A stretch of 64,000 nucleotides of DNA from Lachnospiraceae bacterium (GTDB lineage: Bacteria; Bacillota; Clostridia; Lachnospirales; Lachnospiraceae). This document shows, in pieces, positions 44,561 to 52,961 of this stretch (positions are counted from its first letter, which is position 1; each line of letters starts with the position of its first letter). Below the pieces are notes generated by a model that saw nothing but the letters and a program-made list of their open reading frames with translations, made no database searches and was not told where the DNA came from. Location: assembly GCA_028693165.1 (NCBI GenBank), contig JAQUVX010000009.1, positions 62,001-126,000 on the forward strand, given 5' to 3'. The position numbers and the translations under genes were made by a program.

Positions 44561-46324
44561 ATGAAGAAGATACGCTTATTCGGCGGCAGCATGAAATCCA
44601 ATCTGCTCAGTGCATTTCTGATTCTGGGCGTATTTCTGACGGTTTCGGTGTCCTTCATCGGCTATCGGACCTTTGAGAGAACGTTGATTTCGGAGATTGG
44701 AAACAATCGCCTGGATGTGCTGAGTCAGGTGGCAGACCGGGTCAAGCAGGTAAAATACAACGCCTATACGCTGTCGAATCTTTATTATTATGATCATACA
44801 CTGCAGGAGTATCTAAAGGAGCTGAACCGCGAAGATACGCCGGGGCACCGCCTGAATCTGAACCGCTATTTAAACCGGCTGACCAACCAGTTCAAGAGTT
44901 CGTTCCATGAGGACAGCATGAAGTTTGCGGCGGTGCTGGCCCTGGAAAACGGAGGCGGTTTCAGCTCCGAGAAGGTGGCGGCGGATTATGACTATATGAG
45001 TCCCCAGACGAAGATCTGGTATAAGCGGATGCTGCAGGCATCGGGCGGAATCATCGATATTGCGAACATCAGGGACCGGGACAGCGGACAGGATTATTTC
45101 TCTGCGGCACGCACCATGCTGGATGAGGCCGGGGAGCCGCTTGGCTATTTGATGATCAATGTGGAGGAGCAGCAGCTTCATGCCATGTATGAGAACGTGA
45201 CCAGAGGCAGTCAGAACACGCTTTATATCGTGGATGAGGAGGGCACGGTCGTGTCCTGCAGCGCAAAGAACCTGGTCGGTTTTAATCTGTTTAACATGAA
45301 GAACCTGGACAACCTGTTTCAAGATGCGGGCTATGTGTTTACCAGGATGCGCGGGGAACAGATCCTGTTTACCCGTTATCAGGAGCAGGATTCCGGGTTT
45401 ACGGTAATGGAGGAGATTCCCTTATCGGTGCTGATGAAACCGATCCGCAGGGTGCGGAGCACGATTCTTCTGATTGCGGTACTGGCTTTGGGGCTTGCCT
45501 ATGGATATGCGCGGCATTTCGCCAGACGGACGACGCGGCCGATCTCGGAGCTGTGTGATTTTCTGATTCACGTGGAGGAGGATAATCTGGATCAGCCGTG
45601 TGAAGTGACGGGTTATACCGAGATCAACATTCTGCGAAATCGCCTGAATCATATGCTGACGCGGATGAAGAGCCTGATGCAGGGCATCAAGCAGAAGGAG
45701 CAGCAGAAACGGAAGATGGAGCTGAGTTTTTTGCAGGCGCAGATCAATCCGCATTTTATGTACAATACGCTGTTCTCCATCAAATGCATGGTGGACATGG
45801 AAAAGAATGCGGAGGCGTCCCGTATGCTGGCATCCTTTATCCAGCTTCTGCGCAGCACCCTGTCAAACCCGAATGAGTTTGTGACGATCCATCAGGAATT
45901 TGAGATCTTAAAACAGTATGTGGAGATTCAGAAATTTCGCTACGATGACGGCTTCCAGGTGCTGTTTGAGTGTGATGAGGCGGTGGAGCAGAACAAGATT
46001 CCCAAACTTTTGATCCAGCCTCTGCTTGAGAATGCGATCTTCCACGGGGTGGAGTTTAAAAAGAGTGAAGGGCTGATCATCATCACGGCCCGAAAGCTGG
46101 ACCGAGATATCTGTGTAACGGTGGAGGACAACGGCATGGGCATCGCTCCTGATATCATTGAAAAGATCCATCGGGGGGAGCACATCAGTGAAAAAGCGCA
46201 TGTGGGGATTCTGAACGTGAAAGAGCGGATTCAGTTAAACTTTGGAGAAAATTACGGCATGAAGATCGAGAGCAGACAGTGGGAGGGGACGAAGATCATC
46301 CTGACTTTCCCGGCCGTGGACTGA
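44561..46324 (+). CDS. YesM-family sensor histidine kinase
   Basis: 587 aa. Two membrane helices (about 12-35 and 300-320) flank an extracellular sensor domain of about 260 residues (Cache-like); a HAMP linker and a His-kinase domain follow. The H-box is LQAQINPHFMYNTLFSIK, the N-box LLENAIFHGVEF and the G-box VEDNGMGI. These kinases sense extracellular carbohydrates or small molecules and pair with AraC-type regulators. The partner lies 33 bp downstream. ATG 44561 follows GGGGGAG; the open frame to 44480 covers the terminator and is rejected. Confidence 0.93.
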   Translation: MKKIRLFGGSMKSNLLSAFLILGVFLTVSVSFIGYRTFERTLISEIGNNRLDVLSQVADRVKQVKYNAYTLSNLYYYDHTLQEYLKELNREDTPGHRLNLNRYLNRLTNQFKSSFHEDSMKFAAVLALENGGGFSSEKVAADYDYMSPQTKIWYKRMLQASGGIIDIANIRDRDSGQDYFSAARTMLDEAGEPLGYLMINVEEQQLHAMYENVTRGSQNTLYIVDEEGTVVSCSAKNLVGFNLFNMKNLDNLFQDAGYVFTRMRGEQILFTRYQEQDSGFTVMEEIPLSVLMKPIRRVRSTILLIAVLALGLAYGYARHFARRTTRPISELCDFLIHVEEDNLDQPCEVTGYTEINILRNRLNHMLTRMKSLMQGIKQKEQQKRKMELSFLQAQINPHFMYNTLFSIKCMVDMEKNAEASRMLASFIQLLRSTLSNPNEFVTIHQEFEILKQYVEIQKFRYDDGFQVLFECDEAVEQNKIPKLLIQPLLENAIFHGVEFKKSEGLIIITARKLDRDICVTVEDNGMGIAPDIIEKIHRGEHISEKAHVGILNVKERIQLNFGENYGMKIESRQWEGTKIILTFPAVD

Positions 46325-46357
46325 GATTGTGTTGTGAAGGGGATAAGGAGGAGAACG

Positions 46358-47872
46358 ATGATACGAGTCATGGTAGTGGATGATGAGGTGCCGATTCGGC
46401 AGTGGCTGGAATTCTGCATCAACCGTCTGGAGGGCTATGAGGTCTGCGGCTGTGCGGCCAACGGGGCGGAAGGCTATTCCCTGTTCCGAAAGAACGCGCC
46501 CCAGATCGTGATCACGGATATCCGGATGCCGGTCATGGATGGCTTGGAGATGCTTAAGATGATTCAGACCATTCATTCCGGTGTGGCGACCGTGGTGCTT
46601 ACCAGCCATGAGGATTTTGAATATGCGAGAAAAGCGATCAAGTTGGGGGCGTCCGAGTATATTTTGAAGACGGAGATCACGGAGGAGCGGTTAAAGGAGC
46701 TTCTCGATAAATGCAGCAGGGATATCGCGGGGGCATCGCCGGACACGCTGGAGAAAACCTTTGAGGAGATGTCCAACCGGAATCATTATCTGCGCTCTCT
46801 GGTGCTGAACCGGAATGGCAGTGTGGTGACGGAACGGTTTTTAAATGAATACGAGATCAGGCTGGAGAAGCGCGCTTATGTGGCGATCGATGTGATGATG
46901 AAGGCGGAGGAACCGCGCAAGATCGTGCTGCCCAAGGAGGAGCTGTTAGAGCTTGTGATCAAAGTGCCACTGGATGTGGAGCACACCCTCATTCTGGGCA
47001 ATCTGAAAAAGGATGGGACCGTCAGCGTGGCCAGACAGCAGGAGCAGATCGACAGATGGTGCCGCCTTTTGCTGGCACAGCAGCCCTGTAAGATCGGCTG
47101 CAGTGATATCTACGACAATCCGTCCCGCCTGGGCGATGCCATGCGCCAGGCTTACGACCGGGTGCGCCTGCAGTTTTATCAGCCGGAGACGGAGCTGTTT
47201 CGAACCCAGCCGACCGGCCATGACCGGATCGAGCAGGCGGAGAAGTACAAGATCCGTTTCAGCAAGGAACTGGTCAACCAGAATTTCAGGAAAGCCATGG
47301 AGATCAAGGACTGCATGAAGGAGGATGCCGGACGGGAACAGGTGCCGGATATCGATTATGTCCGAAAGCTCTATCAGTTTTTCCTGACATCCCTCTATCA
47401 CATGACTCGGGATGATGTAGACCGCGTGGAGGAGGAACTGGCGCAGCTTGGCGGGCGGATTCAGGAAGCGGAGACCTTTGCCCGGCTCAATGAGGTGTTG
47501 GAGCAGGGCTGCGAGGACTGCGGCGGAAGCGGCATGGGCAGAAGTGATTACTCGGCACCGGTGCGCAGCGCGATCCATTATATGGAAGAACACTATATGG
47601 AGCCACTGGCGCTGGGGGATGTGGCGGCCTGCGCGGGGGTGAGCTCCGAGTATCTGAGCCGCCTGTTTCGGGAGGAGACCGGTGTGAAATTCGTGGTATA
47701 TTTGAACAATCTCCGCTTAAAGCATGCGCTGCGCCTTTTGGAGACGACCAATCTGAAGGTGTACGAGGTGGCGGAGCAGGTAGGATATTCCAATCTGAGT
47801 TATTTTTCTACGGTATTTAAGAAGAATTTCGGCCAGAATCCATTTGATTACAAGAACAATTACGGACGATAA
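46358..47872 (+). CDS. YesN-family response regulator with AraC helix-turn-helix
   Basis: 504 aa. The receiver domain starts MIRVMVVDDEVPIRQWLEF with the phosphorylated Asp in IVITDIRMPVMDGL near residue 55; a long middle region follows; the C-terminal AraC domain shows ALGDVAACAGVSSEYLSRLFREETG and KVYEVAEQVGYSNLSYFSTVFKKNFG. It should activate the adjacent transporter-sulfatase operon. ATG 46358 follows AAGGAGG. No terminator is evident after it; the ppdK promoter follows after about 90 bp. Confidence 0.94.
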   Translation: MIRVMVVDDEVPIRQWLEFCINRLEGYEVCGCAANGAEGYSLFRKNAPQIVITDIRMPVMDGLEMLKMIQTIHSGVATVVLTSHEDFEYARKAIKLGASEYILKTEITEERLKELLDKCSRDIAGASPDTLEKTFEEMSNRNHYLRSLVLNRNGSVVTERFLNEYEIRLEKRAYVAIDVMMKAEEPRKIVLPKEELLELVIKVPLDVEHTLILGNLKKDGTVSVARQQEQIDRWCRLLLAQQPCKIGCSDIYDNPSRLGDAMRQAYDRVRLQFYQPETELFRTQPTGHDRIEQAEKYKIRFSKELVNQNFRKAMEIKDCMKEDAGREQVPDIDYVRKLYQFFLTSLYHMTRDDVDRVEEELAQLGGRIQEAETFARLNEVLEQGCEDCGGSGMGRSDYSAPVRSAIHYMEEHYMEPLALGDVAACAGVSSEYLSRLFREETGVKFVVYLNNLRLKHALRLLETTNLKVYEVAEQVGYSNLSYFSTVFKKNFGQNPFDYKNNYGR

Positions 47873-47963
47873 ATCGTATATACGAACGAACTTCGAATAT
47901 GTGAAAATGACAGATTTTGAAAGCACTTACATCCAATTATACTGAATTTTGCACAAAAATTAC

Positions 47964-47991
47964 TTTACTCATAAAAAATTTATGGTATACT
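47964..47991 (+). promoter_or_regulatory. Promoter of ppdK
   Basis: TTTACT (47964-47969), 16-bp spacer, TATACT (47986-47991), in an AT-rich intergenic region; about 110 nt of leader precede the start codon. Confidence 0.5.
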
Positions 47992-48103
47992 AAGAGCAGA
48001 CCGTCTGAGGGCTTTTTTCTTTGTGCGAACGGAGAAAACTGCAACCGGAGACGGAATGAAAACAAGTAGAGAAATCTACACACATGTTGAGGAGGAAAAA
48101 CGA

Positions 48104-50731
48104 ATGGCAACAAAGTGGGTGTATTTATTTACAGAAGGCGAAGCTAAAATGAGAAACCTGTTGGGCGGCAAAGGTGCGAACCTGGCAGAGATGACAAATT
48201 TGGGCTTACCGGTTCCGCAGGGTTTTACGATTACGACTGAGGCTTGTACTCAGTATTATGAAGACGGCAAGAAGATCAACGATGAGATCATGGGACAGAT
48301 CATGGATCACATCAACAAGATGGAAGAGATCACCGGCAAGAAGTTCGGCGACAAGGAGAATCCGCTTCTGGTTTCGGTTCGTTCCGGTGCAAGAGCATCC
48401 ATGCCAGGTATGATGGATACCATCCTGAATCTGGGTCTGAACGAAGAGGTTGTTGAGATTCTGGCTGCAAAGTCAGGCAACCCGCGTTGGGCATGGGACT
48501 GCTATAGAAGATTTATTCAGATGTTCTCCGACGTTGTTATGGAAGTAGGAAAGAAATACTTCGAAGCTCTGATCGATGCAATGAAAGAGAAGAAGGGCGT
48601 TACACAGGACGTAGACTTAACCGCAGAGGATTTGAAAGAGCTGGCAAACCAGTTCAAGGCAGAATATAAGAAGATGATCGGCGCTGACTTCCCATCCGAT
48701 CCGAAGGAACAGCTGATGGAAGCAATCAAAGCGGTATTCCGTTCCTGGGACAACCCGCGTGCAAATGTTTACCGTCGCGACAACGATATCCCGTATTCCT
48801 GGGGTACCGCAGTCAACGTGCAGATGATGGCATTCGGCAACATGGGCGAGACCTCTGGTACCGGTGTTGCGTTTACCCGTAACCCGGCTACCGGCGAGAA
48901 GAAGCTGATGGGTGAGTTCCTGATGAATGCACAGGGCGAGGACGTTGTTGCAGGTGTTCGTACTCCGCAGCACATCGACCAGTTGAAGGACGTTATGCCG
49001 GAAGTATATGATCAGTTCGTAAAGATCTGTGATACACTGGAAGATCATTACAGAGATATGCAGGATATGGAGTTTACCATCGAGGACAAGCATCTGTACA
49101 TGCTGCAGACCCGTAACGGTAAGAGAACCGCGGCAGCAGCACTGAAGATCGCATGTGACCTGGTAGATGAGGGCATGATCAGCGAGGAGAAAGCAGTTTC
49201 CATGATCGACCCGAGAAACTTAGATACGCTGCTTCATCCGCAGTTTGACACGGAAGCAGTAAAGAAAGCAACCCCAATCGCAAAAGCACTTGCAGCAGCA
49301 CCTGGCGCAGCATGCGGACAGATCGTATTCACCGCTGAGGATGCTAAGAACTGGGCAGCAGCTGGCAAGAAGGTGGTTCTGGTTCGTCTTGAGACCTCTC
49401 CGGAGGATATCGAAGGCATGAAGGCAGCTCAGGGTATCCTGACCGCACGTGGTGGTATGACCAGCCATGCAGCCGTTGTTGCACGTGGTATGGGTACCTG
49501 CTGTGTATCCGGATGTTCCGAGATCGTGATGGATGAGGATAACAAAGTCTTCACCCTTGGCGGCAAAACATACCATGAGGGAGATGTGATTTCCTTCGAC
49601 GGTACCACCGGCAGAATCTACGATGGCGCTATGCCGACCGTAGATGCAACCATCGCAGGCGAGTTTGGCCGTATCATGTCCTGGGCTGATAAGTTCAGAA
49701 AGCTGAAAGTAAGAACCAACGCAGATACACCGCATGATGCACAGAAGGCTCGTGAGCTGGGTGCAGAGGGTATCGGCCTTTGCCGTACCGAGCATATGTT
49801 CTTCGAGGGCGACAGAATCGACGCATTCCGTGAGATGATCTGTTCTGACACCGTAGAGGAGAGAGAAGCAGCACTGGCTAAGATCCTTCCGGTACAGCAG
49901 GGCGATTTCGAAAAGCTGTACGAGGCTCTTGAGGGCAACCCGGTTTGTATCCGTTTCCTGGATCCGCCGTTACATGAGTTTGTACCGACCGAGGAAGAGG
50001 ATATCGAGAAGCTGGCAGCCGAGCAGGGCAAATCCGTTGAGGCAATCAAAGCACTCATTGCTTCCCTGCATGAGTTCAACCCGATGATGGGTCATCGTGG
50101 ATGCCGTCTGGCTGTTACCTACCCGGAGATCGCAAAGATGCAGACCGCTGCTGTAATCCGTGCAGCAATCAACGTACAGAAAGCGCATCCGGATTGGAAG
50201 GTTGAGCCGGAGATCATGATTCCGCTGATCTGCGACATCAAAGAGCTGAAGTTCGTTAAGAAAGTTGTAACCGATACCGCTGATGCAGAGATCGCAGCAG
50301 CAGGTTCTGATATGAAGTATGAAGTAGGTACCATGATCGAGATCCCGAGAGCAGCACTGACCGCTGACGAGATTGCTACAGAGGCTGAGTTCTTCTGCTT
50401 CGGTACCAACGATCTGACCCAGATGACCTTCGGTTTCTCCCGTGATGATGCAGGCAAGTTCCTGGATGCTTACTACGATCACAAGATCTTCGAGAGCGAT
50501 CCATTTGCAAGACTGGATCAGACCGGTGTAGGCAAGCTGATGGAGATGGCAATCAAACTGGGTAAGTCCACCCGTCCGAACCTGCATGTAGGTATCTGCG
50601 GCGAGCACGGCGGAGATCCGTCTTCCGTAGAGTTCTGCCACAAGATTGGTCTGGACTACGTTTCCTGCTCACCGTTCCGTGTGCCGATCGCAAGACTGGC
50701 AGCAGCACAGGCAGCTATCAACGAGAAATAA
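48104..50731 (+). CDS. ppdK: Pyruvate, phosphate dikinase
   Basis: 875-aa enzyme interconverting pyruvate + ATP + Pi and PEP + AMP + PPi; in anaerobes it often runs in the glycolytic direction. The nucleotide domain starts VYLFTEGEAKMRNLLGGKGANLAEM, the phospho-His loop is GGMTSHAAVVARGMGTCCVSG near residue 455 and the PEP/pyruvate domain ends with FCFGTNDLTQMTFGFSRDD and the catalytic Cys in VGICGEHGGDP. ATG 48104 follows GAGGAGG; the upstream frame from 48023 covers leader. Strong codon bias suggests high expression. A good terminator follows. Confidence 0.98.
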   Translation: MATKWVYLFTEGEAKMRNLLGGKGANLAEMTNLGLPVPQGFTITTEACTQYYEDGKKINDEIMGQIMDHINKMEEITGKKFGDKENPLLVSVRSGARASMPGMMDTILNLGLNEEVVEILAAKSGNPRWAWDCYRRFIQMFSDVVMEVGKKYFEALIDAMKEKKGVTQDVDLTAEDLKELANQFKAEYKKMIGADFPSDPKEQLMEAIKAVFRSWDNPRANVYRRDNDIPYSWGTAVNVQMMAFGNMGETSGTGVAFTRNPATGEKKLMGEFLMNAQGEDVVAGVRTPQHIDQLKDVMPEVYDQFVKICDTLEDHYRDMQDMEFTIEDKHLYMLQTRNGKRTAAAALKIACDLVDEGMISEEKAVSMIDPRNLDTLLHPQFDTEAVKKATPIAKALAAAPGAACGQIVFTAEDAKNWAAAGKKVVLVRLETSPEDIEGMKAAQGILTARGGMTSHAAVVARGMGTCCVSGCSEIVMDEDNKVFTLGGKTYHEGDVISFDGTTGRIYDGAMPTVDATIAGEFGRIMSWADKFRKLKVRTNADTPHDAQKARELGAEGIGLCRTEHMFFEGDRIDAFREMICSDTVEEREAALAKILPVQQGDFEKLYEALEGNPVCIRFLDPPLHEFVPTEEEDIEKLAAEQGKSVEAIKALIASLHEFNPMMGHRGCRLAVTYPEIAKMQTAAVIRAAINVQKAHPDWKVEPEIMIPLICDIKELKFVKKVVTDTADAEIAAAGSDMKYEVGTMIEIPRAALTADEIATEAEFFCFGTNDLTQMTFGFSRDDAGKFLDAYYDHKIFESDPFARLDQTGVGKLMEMAIKLGKSTRPNLHVGICGEHGGDPSSVEFCHKIGLDYVSCSPFRVPIARLAAAQAAINEK

Positions 50732-50747
50732 GAAGAGCGATGTAAAG

Positions 50748-50788
50748 AAAGAGATGCACGACGATTATGTTGTGTGTCTCTTTTTTTT
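50748..50788 (+). terminator. Terminator of ppdK
   Basis: AAAGAGATGCACGAC pairs imperfectly with TGTTGTGTGTCTCTTT and is followed by a run of T. Confidence 0.8.
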
Positions 50789-50864
50789 GTTATAAAGGGA
50801 TTTGAAATTTGGTGTCCAGAGCGATTAAGATGCAGTTAATCATGGATATGGTCTGCAGAACATA

Positions 50865-50893
50865 TTGACATAAAAATCATTTGTTCGTATAAT
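50865..50893 (+). promoter_or_regulatory. Perfect consensus promoter of a non-coding RNA
   Basis: TTGACA (50865-50870), exactly 17 bp, TATAAT (50888-50893). Both hexamers are identical to the sigma-A consensus, indicating strong constitutive transcription from about 50900. Confidence 0.85.
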
Positions 50894-50899
50894 AATAGT

Positions 50900-51098
50900 G
50901 TAGAGATGAAGCAATTCATCTGGGTGTGCTGACACCTTAAAAATCTGACACATGAATCGGTTCGTATGCCGATAAGTTGGGGAGCAACAGAAAAACTCCA
51001 CACAAAAGCCATATTTGATGGATGGCAAGTTGGCAGACAACGGAAAAATCAGCATTATATGTATGAGAGGGTTGTCCTTATTGGGCAACCTTTTTTTT
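50900..51098 (+). ncRNA. Free-standing structured non-coding RNA (about 200 nt)
   Basis: Between the consensus promoter and the terminator (GGTTGTCC/GGGCAACC plus eight T, 51069-51098) no credible protein is encoded. Successive hairpins are visible: GATGAA-GCAA-TTCATC with a GNRA loop (50905-50920), GGTGT-GCTG-ACACC (50923-50936), ATCGG/CCGAT (50956-50973), GGAG/CTCC (50981-50999) with overlapping GTTG/CAAC that could form a pseudoknot, GCCAT/ATGGC (51008-51026) and GTTG/CAAC (51029-51041). Ends do not pair as in 6S RNA, and tmRNA, RNase P and SRP RNA features are missing. Size and free-standing layout resemble Clostridial RNAs such as raiA, but this is only a suggestion. Confidence 0.7.
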
Positions 51099-51226
51099 CG
51101 GAAAGAGGATCTACATATTTAACAGATAACCATGAACTGGCGATCAGACGGCAATTTTCATCTTTCTGTAAAACTGTCATTCAGTCCCTGTTTTTCTCGT
51201 TCTTTATTTGGGTTAGTAGTACCATA

Positions 51227-51255
51227 TTGACAAAAGCGATGCCAGAATATATAAT
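51227..51255 (+). promoter_or_regulatory. Perfect consensus promoter of the AbiE operon
   Basis: TTGACA (51227-51232), 17-bp spacer, TATAAT (51250-51255), about 90 bp before the abiEi start. Confidence 0.8.
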
Positions 51256-51265
51256 TTAAATAAAA

Positions 51266-51291
51266 TTCGGCAATATACAAAAACTGCCGAA
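51266..51291. promoter_or_regulatory. Candidate AbiEi operator
   Basis: TTCGGCA (51266-51272) is an inverted match to TGCCGAA (51285-51291), just after the -10; a related GGCAATACT element follows at about 51321. AbiEi proteins autorepress by binding inverted repeats at such positions. Confidence 0.5.
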
Positions 51292-51346
51292 AATAATTTA
51301 AAATATTCCTTGCGTATTTGGCAATACTAAGAGAGAGGTGATATGA

Positions 51347-51934
51347 ATGGCAAAGGAACGCTCACTTCCTACCGACAAGAAAATATTTTCAGTAGATGAA
51401 CTGAAGGAAGCAGGTTTTTCTCACTATAAGATCAATCAAATGGTGGATGAAGGACGGATGATAAAACTGACTAAGAAATATTATGAAAACACAAATTATA
51501 CAGGTGAGGAATCGGATTTTTTTTATGTTCCGGCATATGCACCCAAGGGAATCGTATGCCTGATGAGCGCAGCTTCTTATTATAATCTTACAACTTATAG
51601 GACAGATGCGGTGGACGTGGCGATTCCGAGAAAGTCAAAGATTTCGACAATGCCGGATTGGCCGCAGTTTGATGTTTTCTATTTTCCAAATGACAGGTTT
51701 GAAACCGGGGTTGCTACAGTTCATGATGGGAAAAATGAGTTCAGAATCTACGATATGGAAAAAACAGTAGTTGATATTGTTTTTTATCGGGAGCGTGTTG
51801 GGATTGAGGAAACAAAAGAGATACTGGTGAATTATCTTCGCAGAAAGGATAGGAATCTGAATCGACTGATTCGATATGCAGAACTTCTTAAATGCAGTGA
51901 TGTTATGAAAACATATCTGGAGGTGCTGGTATAA
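51347..51934 (+). CDS. abiEi: AbiEi-type antitoxin/autoregulator (type IV toxin-antitoxin)
   Basis: 195 aa. The N-terminal wHTH-like domain (KIFSVDELKEAGFSHYKINQMVDEGRMIKLTKKYYENT) and the YVPAYAPKGIVCLMSAASYYNLTTY segment match the AbiEi antitoxin family. It counters the toxin without direct binding and represses the operon. GAGAGAGGTGAT precedes the start. Its stop overlaps the toxin start by one base. The gene is much richer in A+T than its neighbours, suggesting transfer. Confidence 0.9.
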   Translation: MAKERSLPTDKKIFSVDELKEAGFSHYKINQMVDEGRMIKLTKKYYENTNYTGEESDFFYVPAYAPKGIVCLMSAASYYNLTTYRTDAVDVAIPRKSKISTMPDWPQFDVFYFPNDRFETGVATVHDGKNEFRIYDMEKTVVDIVFYRERVGIEETKEILVNYLRRKDRNLNRLIRYAELLKCSDVMKTYLEVLV

Positions 51935-52830
51935 TGAATGTCAATTCGGTAAAAGACAAATTAAAGAACTTTGCGAGAGAAACGGGTAAAACAATGCAGG
52001 ATGCACTTGTATTGTATGGGCTTGAGAGAACGTTATACCGTCTTTCGATATCGGAGTATGCGGAGCGATTCACACTAAAAGGAGGTATCTTTTTATATGC
52101 GTTATTTGATGGTGACTATGCCAGAGCAACAACAGATATTGATTTATTAGCACAGAGTATTCCTAATGATGCAGAGAAGATGAAAGCAGTATTTGCACAT
52201 ATTTTTGCAATAGAATGTGATGATGCTTTGCGATATGATCTGGAAACTTTGGATGTGCAAAATATTACAGAATTCAAGGAATATCACGGAGTGAAGGTAA
52301 CCGTGATGGCTTATCTGGACAGAACGAGGATTCCTGTGTCCATTGACATTGGCTTTGGTGATGTGATTTATCCAGAGCGTGCCTTGATTGATTTCCCTAC
52401 GATATTAGGAATGGATTCACCAAAGTTATTTGGGTATACAATGGTAACTTCAATTGCGGAAAAATTCGAAGCATTTGTCAACCTTGGCCTGGCAAACAGT
52501 AGATATAAAGATTTTTACGATATATATGTTCTGGCTATCCGGTATGATATTGATGGAAATACGCTTCAACGTGCAATTATGGAGACGTTTGAGCATAGAG
52601 CAACTACGTTTGAGGATATTGTGGCTTTTGACAATGAGTTTGCGGCGGATCGAATCAGACAGAGCAGATGGAAAGCATTTATTAAGAAAAAGAAGGCCAT
52701 GATCAATGTTGAACTTCAAGACACCCTGGATGTCGTGATGAACTTTCTAACACCCGTTGTTGATGCAATTGAAAATCATGAGAACTACAAAGCATATTGG
52801 TCCAAAGTCGATTTGTCATGGCATAAATAG
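51934..52830 (+). CDS. abiEii: AbiEii-type nucleotidyltransferase toxin
   Basis: 298-aa toxin of the AbiEii/AbiGii (DUF1814) family. The nucleotidyltransferase core is visible as FTLKGGIFLYALFDGDYARATTDIDLLA, equivalent to the GS...DxD motif, then VSIDIGFGDVIYP and MVTSIAEKFEAFVNLGLANSRYKDFYDIYVL. Relatives transfer nucleotides to tRNA or other targets and give phage resistance through abortive infection. It is coupled to the antitoxin gene, of similar low G+C. Confidence 0.92.
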   Translation: MNVNSVKDKLKNFARETGKTMQDALVLYGLERTLYRLSISEYAERFTLKGGIFLYALFDGDYARATTDIDLLAQSIPNDAEKMKAVFAHIFAIECDDALRYDLETLDVQNITEFKEYHGVKVTVMAYLDRTRIPVSIDIGFGDVIYPERALIDFPTILGMDSPKLFGYTMVTSIAEKFEAFVNLGLANSRYKDFYDIYVLAIRYDIDGNTLQRAIMETFEHRATTFEDIVAFDNEFAADRIRQSRWKAFIKKKKAMINVELQDTLDVVMNFLTPVVDAIENHENYKAYWSKVDLSWHK

Positions 52831-52961
52831 AGGACGTACATAAAGGAAGAAAGCCGAGGCCTATGGATCCGATGCAGACAGGCAGCAGGCATCCATTGTA
52901 TTTGAACTGCCCGCTCCGTTTTTGTGTCTGCAAAATCTATAAATACAGGTTTTTAACACCC

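Noticed and set aside
50900..51098. 6S RNA
   Set aside because: The 5' and 3' ends do not form the long closing stem with a central bubble that defines 6S RNA.
50966..51259. 97-codon open frame between ppdK and abiEi
   Set aside because: It lies mostly in the structured non-coding RNA and continues through the terminator; no ribosome binding site.
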